This document shows positions 57,201 through 64,000 of a stretch of DNA of 64,000 bases, piece by piece. The number at the start of each line of letters is the position of its first letter. Positions within the stretch are counted from its first letter, which is position 1. The translations under genes and the position numbers were made by a program. Below the pieces are notes generated by a model. That model was given only the letters and a program-made list of their open reading frames with translations. It did no database searches and was not told the DNA's origin. Source of the DNA: Meghimatium bilineatum (Eukaryota; Mollusca; Gastropoda; Stylommatophora; Philomycidae); the NCBI GenBank assembly GCA_034231615.1, contig CM067316.1, positions 25,257,791 through 25,321,790 of the forward strand, written 5' to 3'.

Positions 57201-60200
57201 TTCTGTAGTTGTAGTATATCCCAGAACTAACCACTTGACTAATTCTGTAGTTGTAGTATATCCCAGAACTAACCACTTGACTAATTCTGTAGTTGTAGTA
57301 TATCCCAGAACTAACCACTTGACTAATTCTGTAGTTGTAGTATATCCCAGAACTAACCACTTGACTAATTCTGTAATTGTAGTATATCCCAGAACTAACC
57401 ACTTGACTAATTCTGTAATTGTAGTATATCCCAGAACTAACCACTTGACTAATTCTGTAGTTGTAGTATATCCCAGAACTAACCACTTGACTAATTCTGT
57501 AGTTTAGTATATCCCAGAACCCTTTTTGGTCATAGGGGTGATGTTGATGTTGTATATCAACACAAAGGAGATCTCCATTCATCTGTGGTGTGGATGAGTG
57601 CATAGAATTTAAATATATTAATTCCTTTGATATTGTCAGTCCATGACTTTCCTCTATTGTTCCCTCAAGATTTTTCGGGAGTCATTTCAGGTGACAGTCT
57701 GAGCCATATCAGCTTTCTTCACAACTACTGATATAAATTGTTCCTGAAATCTTGTGAACATGTTTATTTTATTTCTGACAAATTTGTTTGTTATAAGATC
57801 TCTATAGCAAATGTGTAGTATTTCACTGTTATCACTGTGGTGGAAAAAGTCATAATGGATGACCGTTCTTGGAACTGCATAGTGCATAACGTTTTAAGAA
57901 AGGTTATACTGTCAACTCCAATTGATATGCAATAGCTTTGCAAAAACTTAGCGCAAGATTGCTGTGAGTTTGTCTGGGCAAACATGCAATTCTTCAGCAC
58001 AACAATGCTTCACCCACACATGAGTCAACAGTGACAGCAAAGAAGCATTTTAATTTTAACATATTATCACACACATCATACAACCCAGATCTGTCACTTG
58101 GTGACTTCTTTCTTTTTTCCAAGCTAAAGGATAACATTAAGTGACACAGCTGCACTTCTAACGATGAGGTGCAAGCAGGTTATCTGGTTACAGTAGACCT
58201 CAGACTACCTCAACAGATTGCAACAACTAGTTTGTGTTTGTATGTGGGCCGTACAAAATTTAACTATGTTGAAAAATAATGGCATTTCAAGAAAAATGGC
58301 ATTCAAACAAAATGTACAGCTTATGTGAATCTTTAAAAAAATTGAAATTATTGCCCGACAGCAAAAGTTTTTGAATAGTCCACATACTTATAAATATTTT
58401 AATAGATTAGGCTGTTGGCATAAATCTTTATAAACCAAGATCAATTGATGAACTGAGAAACTACATCACATAAGAAACTGATGCATTATATGCCATATAC
58501 ATCATACATTCACCAACATAGCAAGTGAAGACGTCCATAGATGCTGGCAGTATCTGTTTGAAATATTCATTGCAAATACACACATTTTTTATACACATAC
58601 TTTGACCATTTGACTTATTTTTTTCCCATATGTACTTGTTCTCAAACTCATGCTGGTTAGTAGGATATAGTCCAGAGAAGTGGAAGCATTGTATCATGGT
58701 TTAAAACTTGGGTGTAATATCTGCGCCTCGCCCGTGTGTTGCCAGGGCCCGAAAGGGGAGCAAAGAATAGCAACACTGTTTACCTTCCACGCATGTCGTA
58801 AAAGGCGACTAAGGAGGTTATGGGATGGGAGTTGGCTGTCCCATCCCATATAGGGTCAGTGACCCAAAGCCATGCTGAAGTCGGATGTGTCCGGCCGAAA
58901 GGCGCAGATATCACAGCAATGCTGTAAACCATGACACAACGCATTCCGTTCTCCGGACTACATCCTGCTAATCTGCAGGAGTTTGAGAACGAACACATAA
59001 GAAGATATCTGCGCCTTTTGGGCCACTTTGATCTATACACTAGGGCAGCTAACTCGACCCTCAGACCTCCTTAGTTGCCTCTTATGACTTGCATGGCGGC
59101 AGATCACAATGTGTTATTCTTTGCTCTGCTCCCCATTTGGTTTTAGCAATACATTAGCAACTTTTACATAAATTTTATAGCACCATTAACTAGTTAAAAA
59201 TATTAAATATATTCAGTCCCGTGTGAATCACTGTGGACGTTACTAGATAACATTGCAAAAAAAATTGTATGTTTACCTTAGAGTCTGACATGTTCTTCTG
59301 GATCTCAAACGTTGGCATTAATCCAGCAACTGTTGGCAGAAAGAAAGGGGCAGCTTTGGGAACCTTTGGGGGTTCTTTTGGCTTGTTTCTCATCTAAATG
59401 ATACAAAAGTTAATCAGGAATTATACGGAATTATCAAAATACAATGAATCTAATATATATTACATAAAACTAATATGTATGAGAAATATATGTGCTCCTG
59501 CCATACAAACATACAACCCTGATCTGGAACCTTATGGTTTCTTTCTTTTTTCCAAGCAAAGGATAACAGTAAGTGACACTGCTGTGCTTCTAACGATGAA
59601 GTGCATGCCGGTTATCTGGTTGCAGAAGAAGACTTCAGACTTTTTAAACAGAATACAACTAGTCTGATATTGGTGTTTGTATGTGGACCAGGCAGGATGT
59701 AACCGTTGATAAATAATGGCACTTCAAGAAGAATGGTATTCAAGCTTACATAAAATATATAGCTTATGTGAATCTTTTAAATATTTGAAATTAGTTTCAG
59801 AACAAGAACATCTGGCGGGTGAAAAAAATTGCAAATTTGTGCAGTTTAGCCATGTCCTGAGGCACGATTCCCCCTTTCCAAAATTATCCAGCTGGGGACA
59901 TTTAAAGGGAAAGAAGAGGCCAAAAATTAAAGTATGAACTGATAATATGGTGGGTCAAAGGGCATGAGCCCATGGACCGCTGGATCAGCAACCAACCAAC
60001 CAAACCAACTGATAATATTAAAGACTAGACATGATTTATGATTCTCCACATTGAAACAAGGAACTGAGAGGAATTGCTGGATTTGTGTGTTGATGTGTGC
60101 AAAGTGGCACCTCTACAACTCTGACATCTTTGTCTTATGGGTTCAAATGTAATGTACACCTGGCCACGGAAAAAAACAAACATTTGTTTCTTGTCACTTC

Positions 60201-61981
60201 TCCTGAAACATTCTTGCCCAATCCTTGACTTGTCTTCAAAAAACATTTTTCACAATAGACAGACTGCATTCTCTGATTACTGGAGGTTGGTTGATATCCT
60301 TCAGCTGTAAGAAAATGAATCACTGCTCGTTGGTGAAATTTTGATGGATTCTGTATCATGCAACAGCCTATGTTGTCAACTCCATGCACAGGATACTAAC
60401 CATACAAAGAGAATGACCATGTGACCATTTGTTCACCGACGTGTACTTATTACATCAGTGAGGACGTCTTCATGCTCATCATATGCTGGCATAGGTGATG
60501 CAGCATGGACGGGCTCCATTTGAATACGCCTTTTGCAAATATTAGCCAACAGTCTCAGACTTGTGTTATCACATCTCTCTGGTATGTGCAGAGAAGCTTG
60601 AAAATTTCATTTCTGGCATAGGATCCCATACCACATCAAGTCTCAGTTGGACTGTGTGTTCGACCACATCAAGTCAAGAGTTGGACTGTGTGTTAGATCA
60701 CATCAAGTCAAGAGTTGGACTGTGTGTTAGACCACATCAAGTCAGAGTTGGACTATGTGTTAGACCACATCAAGTCAGAGTTGGACCACATCAAGTCAAG
60801 AGTTGGACTGTGTGTTAGGCCACATCAAGTCAAGAGTTGGACTGTATGTTAGATCACATCAAGTCAAGAGTTGGACTGCACAATTACAATTACGTTGAGA
60901 TTACGCAATGTTTATAACTATACACATTTTTTATATTCGACTATGTAGTCTTGGTAGTGCAGTTAGAAAAGGATTGGATTTTTTTTGCTGTCGTTGGTGT
61001 TTGCTCCCCAGGGATGTTGGTTGGTTTTTTTTAATCCTTCAATTTAATTTCAATTAAATTCTACACAGGTTATATGTTGGCACCTGACCTATTCATGTAT
61101 GCTAACGGAAAAACTCATAGTAAAAGGTTAAACTTCAAGCATCCATCTAACAATATGAGCATAGTAAAAGGTTACACTTCAAGCGTCCATCTAACAATAT
61201 GAGCATAGTAAAAGGTTAAACTTCAAGCGTCCATCTAACAATATGAGCATAGTAAAAGGTTAAACTTCAAGCGTCCATCTAACAATATGAGAATAGTAAA
61301 AGGTTAAACTTCAAGCATCCATCTAACAATATGAGCATAGTAAAAGGTTAAACTTCAAGCGTCCATCTAACAATATGAGCATAGTAAAAGGTTAAACTTC
61401 AAGCGTCCATCTAACAATATGAGCATAGTAAAAGGTTAAACTTCAGGCGTCCATCTAACAATATGAGAATAGTAAAAGGTTAAACTTCAGGCGTCCATCT
61501 AACAATATGAGCATAGTAAAAGGTTAAACTTCAAGCGTCCATCTAACAATATGAGCATAGTAAACGGTTAAACTTCAAGCGTCCATCTAACAATATGAGC
61601 ATAGTAAAAGGTTAAACTTCAAGCGTCCATCTAACAATATGAGCATAGTAAAAGGTTAAATTTCAAGCGTCCATCTAACAATATGAGCATAGTAAAAGGT
61701 TAAACTTCAAGCGTCCATCTAACAATATGAGCATAGTAAATCTATAATGAAACAAAGACTTCAATTTTAGTATCAGAAAATCTTGATAAAACTATGATAT
61801 TTTATATTTAAAAGTATCTAAAAAGAAATGTTGAAAAAAATGGTCACCATAATGACATCAAGATTCAAAAGGTTCAGCCATCTTGATGAAGGAAGAAGTG
61901 ATAGGGTCACAAGTTCATCTGCAATTTGTTCAGCTGACTTGTACTCATCATCCTCCACATTTTCCATTGGTGCCAAAACCT
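54099..61981 (-). CDS. WDR36: WDR36/UTP21, C-terminal part (5 exons)
   Basis: Gene-level entry for the last five exons of the orthologue of human WDR36 and yeast Utp21, a UTP-B component of the small-subunit processome that acts in the nucleolus on U3 snoRNP-dependent 18S rRNA maturation. Joined exons encode the acidic stretch and the C-terminal Utp21 helical domain. Diagnostic blocks are LVTLSLLPSSRWLNLLNLDV, RNKPKEPPKVPKAAPFFLPT, DFELAHSYLALFLK and the terminal TYLKSAVV. The length of this part and the order of motifs match the family. The upstream WD40 beta-propeller exons lie beyond the window; nothing clear was seen at 61982-64000, which is mostly LINE. The TGA stop is at 54101-54099. 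Confidence 0.92.
54549..54652 (+). mobile_element. SINE subfamily B, 3' part
   Basis: GCATATATCACAGCCAAGAT, TGGATTACATCCTGCTAACC, TGAGAACGCATGCAGAAGG. In the last WDR36 intron. Confidence 0.8.
55110..55297 (-). CDS. WDR36: WDR36 exon with YLALFLK
   Basis: 188 nt: ADVMKKMKEMGPSTIDREVR, TLCAEEGGSDEVMTYFLEFI, ETVLRSNRDFELAHSYLALF then LK. It matches LLKELGPSGIETELRSL and DFELAQAYLALFLK in human WDR36. Acceptor TATACAG, donor GTAAGC. Confidence 0.92.
55395..55645. repeat. Uninterrupted copy of the repeat at 32100-33038
   Basis: Contains GTGCTTTTTAATACTGCAGT where the other copy holds TTAA element E7; TTAA at 55581-55584. Confidence 0.75.
56297..56381 (-). CDS. WDR36: WDR36 exon (GALSDLALLLSKA)
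   Basis: 85 nt: TGSHVKKPQLGALSDLALLL then SKAHNSNN plus one base. Acceptor TTACAG, donor GTAAGT. It corresponds to the family's variable linker followed by the LGVLAQKS-like helix. Supported mainly by position and phase. Confidence 0.8.
57181..57517. repeat. 42-bp minisatellite, about 8 copies
   Basis: Units AACTAACCACTTGACTAATT, CTGTAGTTGTAGTATATCCC, AG. The first copy is diverged and the last lacks a base. Being a multiple of 3 and stop-free, it is open on both strands (NSVVVVYPRTNHLT on plus, YNYRISQVVSSGIY on minus). In the WDR36 intron 5' of the 56381 exon. Confidence 0.97.
57955..58380 (+). pseudogene. mariner transposase C-terminal fragment
   Basis: QHNNASPTHESTVTAKKHFN (from QHDNARPH), then SYNPDLSLGDFFLFSKLKDN, matching the mariner YSPDLAPSDF-LF-LK segment with the last catalytic Asp (D34D) region, then a stop and SNDEVQAGYL. 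Dead. Confidence 0.85.
58630..59140 (-). mobile_element. SINE subfamily B (host copy, split)
   Basis: Minus-strand copy in two parts, 58630-58727 and 59016-59140 (CTCAAACTCATGCTGGTTAG; CTCCTTAGTTGCCTCTTATG, TTTGCTCTGCTCCCC), split by an opposite-strand copy of the same SINE. Confidence 0.9.
58728..59004 (+). mobile_element. SINE subfamily B, full length, nested
   Basis: 277-bp copy with 11-bp duplications ATATCTGCGCC (58717-58727, 59005-59015). Starts TCGCCCGTGTGTTGCCAGGG, includes CGAAAGGGGAGCAAAGAATA, TGGCTGTCCCATCCCATATA, CTGAAGTCGGATGTGTCCGG and ends AACGAACACATAAGAAG. Best reference copy in the window. Confidence 0.95.
59277..59393 (-). CDS. WDR36: WDR36 exon with PPKVPKAAPFF
   Basis: 117 nt, 39 codons: MRNKPKEPPKVPKAAPFFLP then TVAGLMPTFEIQKNMSDSK. 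Acceptor TTTAG, donor GTAAAC. Human WDR36 has KKRNKPKEPPKVPKSAPFF at this point. Confidence 0.93.
59500..59780 (+). pseudogene. mariner transposase C-terminal fragment
   Basis: TYNPDLEPYGFFLFSKQRIT, DFLNRIQLV, then a stop, with downstream similarity to 58240-58330 (AATGGCACTTCAAGAAGAAT). Second copy of the mariner 3' end. Confidence 0.82.
59935..60005 (+). mobile_element. LINE 3' terminus, (AACC)n tail
   Basis: GGTCAAAGGGCATGAGCCCA, TGGACCGCTGGATCAGCAAC, CAACCAACC. Confidence 0.8.
60025..60525 (-). pseudogene. mariner transposase N-terminal fragment
   Basis: Minus strand: NPSKFHQRAVIHFLTAEGYQ, PTSSNQRMQSVYCEKCF, an HTH of the mariner/SETMAR type. The leader 60426-60525 matches 50111-50205. 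Confidence 0.7.
60630..60885. repeat. 34-bp minisatellite, about 7 copies
   Basis: Units CACATCAAGTCAAGAGTTGG, ACTGTGTGTTAGAC with indels (some units lack AAG or the GTGTGTTAG part). Confidence 0.95.
61114..61740. repeat. 44-bp minisatellite, 14 copies
   Basis: Units CATAGTAAAAGGTTAAACTT, CAAGCGTCCATCTAACAATA, TGAG, very similar to each other (few substitutions). It starts 108 bp downstream (gene sense) of the WDR36 exon at 61848. Each unit contains the TTAA-bearing GGTTAA, a potential piggyBac target. Confidence 0.97.
61848..61981 (-). CDS. WDR36: WDR36 exon with LSLLPSSRW
   Basis: 134 nt, entering in phase 1 (two bases complete a codon). Encodes VLAPMENVEDDEYKSAEQIA, DELVTLSLLPSSRW and LNLLNLDVIM. 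The SLLP-SRW-LLNLDVI block is the most conserved part of the Utp21 domain. Acceptor TAACAG, donor GTGACC. A 44-bp minisatellite starts about 108 bp into the next intron. Confidence 0.92.
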
Positions 61982-62027
61982 CTGTTATAATGACAAGCAA
62001 CATTTTAAATTTTAATTTATTGTACTA

Positions 62028-62160
62028 ATGGTTGGTTGCTGATTCAGCGGTCATGGGCTCATGCCCTTTGACCCAGTGCCATTAAAATGGCATTATATTG
62101 CTGGGAAGTAAATTGGACTAATCAACACTTCACTTTACACAGCAACAGCTGCAACTTAGT
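62028..62160 (-). mobile_element. LINE 3' terminus, (AACC)n tail
   Basis: Plus strand reads TGGTTGGTTGCTGATTCAGC, GGTCATGGGCTCATGCCCTT, the complement of the 59935 terminus. In the WDR36 gene just upstream of the exon at 61981. Confidence 0.75.
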
Positions 62161-62344
62161 ATATAATACTTCAGGTGCAGGCAGTATTAGAGAACTCATA
62201 GTTTTAACTTTACAGAGTAAAGGCTAAAACGTAGTATATAATACTTCAAGGGTATGCAGTATTCTTCTTCTTCTTTCCTTCCTCTTTTACCCTTTACGGG
62301 TGTCGAGGGAGATACAATGCTCTTGTTCTCAATTTTCTGGTAGT

Positions 62345-63290
62345 TTCAGATGTTATTTGGTGTTCGTGTAATGTCTAGGTCTAACCTTGGCTCTTCTTTC
62401 TGCTTCTCCTATCTTCATATATGCTTTATAAAATAATGAATCACACTGCATTCTTTCCAGATGACCAAACCATTGTATCTGTTGGTTTTGTATGTATTGT
62501 AGAATTGATATGACACCCACTCTTTCTCTTATGACATCGTTTCTAATTCTGTGTCTTCTGGTCACTCCTATGGCTTTTCTCAGACATCTCATCTCTGTTG
62601 TAACCAGTTGTCTCTTATGTTTTGTTGTTAAGGGCCATGTTTGACATTGGTAGCACAGGGTTGGAATGAAGATACTTTAGATAAGATGTTTTGTTGTTGA
62701 CATTAGTAGCATTTTGTGTTGCAATAAAGTGGGATAATTGATACAGTATTTGATCCGCTTTGCTACAACAAATGTCTATTTCGGTGTCCATCTTTCTATC
62801 TGAAGAGAATGTTACGCCTAAGTATTTGAAGGTGTTGGTTTGTTTAATGACTTGATTTTCCACTAACATATTTAGATTGTGTGTATCCCTTCCTATTGCC
62901 ATGGTTTTTGTTTTATCTACGCTTATCTTCATGTTGTTGTTCTTGCACTCGATGTCCATGGATGTTAGATGACGTTGCTGTTCTTGCACTCGATGTCCAT
63001 GGATGTTAGATGACGTTGTTGTTCTTGCACTCGATGTCCATGGATGTTAGATGACGTTGTTGTTCTTGCACTCGATGTCCATGGATGTTAGATGACGAAG
63101 TTCAGTTTCTTCATTTGCTATTATTGCCAGATCGTCGGCAAAGAGTAGCTCTTTGGTATTTTCATCTTGCATCTTGGCTTTTTTCGTAATGCTATCGATA
63201 TATGTGATGAACAGGAGTGGCGATAAAACGCATCCTTGCCTAACTCCCGATGTGACTTTAAAAGGTATTGATGTTCCTTTTATGCAGTCC
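62345..63290 (-). pseudogene. RTE-like LINE reverse transcriptase
   Basis: Minus strand: DDLAII-type YADD region (LLFADDLAIIANEETEL at about 63130), MKISVDKTKTMAIGRDTHNL, NTFKYLGVTFSSDRKMDTEI, then MRCLRKAIGVTRRHRIRNDV, QIQWFGHLERMQCDSL, ending KVRPRHY. FADD catalytic pair is intact. A 41-bp tandem expansion lies inside it. Confidence 0.85.
62935..63102. repeat. 41-bp tandem repeat x4 inside RT
   Basis: TTCTTGCACTCGATGTCCAT, GGATGTTAGATGACGTTGTT, G repeated four times (starts near 62941, 62982, 63023, 63064). It expands LINE coding sequence and shifts frame. Confidence 0.96.
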
Positions 63291-63299
63291 TAGAGAACT

Positions 63300-63510
63300 C
63301 TTATTTTGTGGCATAGCAATCAGAATTAATGAAAACTGAATCTGTACAGGTAAGAGATCAATGTCCAATAATATTTCATGAATTCCTTATTTACAATGAA
63401 AGTAACACACTCCTGACACACTCATATAGATATTGAACATTAAATGTTACATTACACACTCAAGTACTACATGCTGTACAGACACATCTATATGTTGACA
63501 TGCACTGACT
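63300..63510. other. No gene seen
   Basis: Unassigned sequence between a LINE and a SINE. Confidence 0.4.
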
Positions 63511-63646
63511 TCAGCATGCATTCTCAAAACTCCTGCAGATTGGGAGGATATAGTCTGGAGAACAGGATGAGTTATGTCATGGTTTTCAGTTTAGCTGTGA
63601 TTTTCAGACTGACTCATCTAACTTCAGCATGGCTTCTGGGTATCAT
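63511..63646 (-). mobile_element. SINE subfamily B, diverged
   Basis: CTTCAGCATGCATTCTCAAA, CTGCAGATTGGGAGGATATA, GTCATGGTTTTCAGTTTAGC, ACTTCAGCATGGCTTCTGGG. Confidence 0.8.
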
Positions 63647-64000
63647 TGTCTGATCCCCAAGATGTGCCAGTAGCTGTATCCATTTCCGTGCTATATTTTT
63701 GACATTTTCTATGTGCTTCTTTAGGGTGAGTAGCCGATCAACCGTGACTCCAAGATATGTGGGATGTTCTTCTCTTGGCAATTTCTGTGTATCTGATATT
63801 TCTCACACTCTGCCTGCTGTTATCGTTAATATGATTATTTAAAATGTTTATACTGAAATATATGTTGTGTTGTTAAATCTAAATAGTTGGTCTCCTGTGC
63901 AACTGCATTTCGGAAGCCTGCCTGTTCTTGACAGAGGATTTTTGAGCTCTCAAGGAACCAGTAAGGTCACACATTAACCATTCTTCTGCCAATTTGCCAA
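63647..64000. other. Probable LINE remnant, unassigned
   Basis: Minus strand near 63735 reads a SHILGVTVDRLLTLKK-like phrase, compatible with a LINE RT YLGV-D-L box, but decayed. Confidence 0.35.

Noticed and set aside
57109..57603. 164-codon and 116-codon repeat ORFs on opposite strands
   Set aside because: Both are translations of the 42-bp minisatellite; no start context, splice signals or homology.

Overview
This is an AT-rich, repeat-dense stretch of an animal nuclear genome, not bacterial or viral. The evidence is two conserved animal genes split by GT-AG introns, many decayed LINEs, SINEs, piggyBac/mariner/pogo/hAT DNA transposons and minisatellites, and no operon-like ORFs. The LINE mixture (an RNase H-bearing I/Nimb-like LINE, RTE, a LINE with a CPVC C-terminus, Penelope-like remnants) suggests an invertebrate. 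A mollusc is plausible, but nothing in the window proves it.

Both host genes are on the minus strand, in tandem. (1) The 3' end of WDR36/UTP21 (SSU processome, ribosome biogenesis) has five exons at 61981-61848, 59393-59277, 56381-56297, 55297-55110 and 54248-54099, ending in a stop codon. (2) The 5' part of an FCHO1/2-type F-BAR gene (membrane bending at the start of clathrin-mediated endocytosis) follows about 13.6 kb downstream. Eleven coding exons run from a start codon at 40466 to 9187. All reading phases join, giving 301 codons that cover the F-BAR domain and the start of the linker. The rest (linker and mu-homology domain) must lie beyond position 1; I found no further exon at 1-9186.

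Almost everything else is mobile or tandem repeat DNA. 1.0-2.3 kb: a pogo/Tigger transposase corpse. 5.1-9.0 kb: a 44-bp minisatellite split by two abutting piggyBac-type TTAA elements, one of which holds a third. 9.3-16.8 kb: a layered insertion mosaic of a further repeat copy, a 4.2-kb LINE, an RTE LINE, and a TTAA element inside that RTE. 17-25 kb: small FCHO exons among LINE ends, SINEs and a 14-copy 35-bp array next to a splice acceptor. 25.4-33.4 kb: more TTAA elements and Tigger-like fragments. 34-38.8 kb: LINE 3' ends. 40.6-54 kb (intergenic): a tRNA-like SINE, a hAT MITE, RTE and other LINE pieces, SINEs, a mariner, and a piggyBac transposase pseudogene (53.46-51.7 kb) that is a plausible parent of the TTAA elements. 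57-63.3 kb (WDR36 introns and flank): mariner fragments, nested SINEs and four minisatellites.

The strongest observations are the two exon-by-exon gene models, the TTAA family whose copies keep the first codons of a piggyBac transposase, a natural empty site for one of them, and a SINE family whose copies have clear target-site duplications, including one inserted antisense into another copy.
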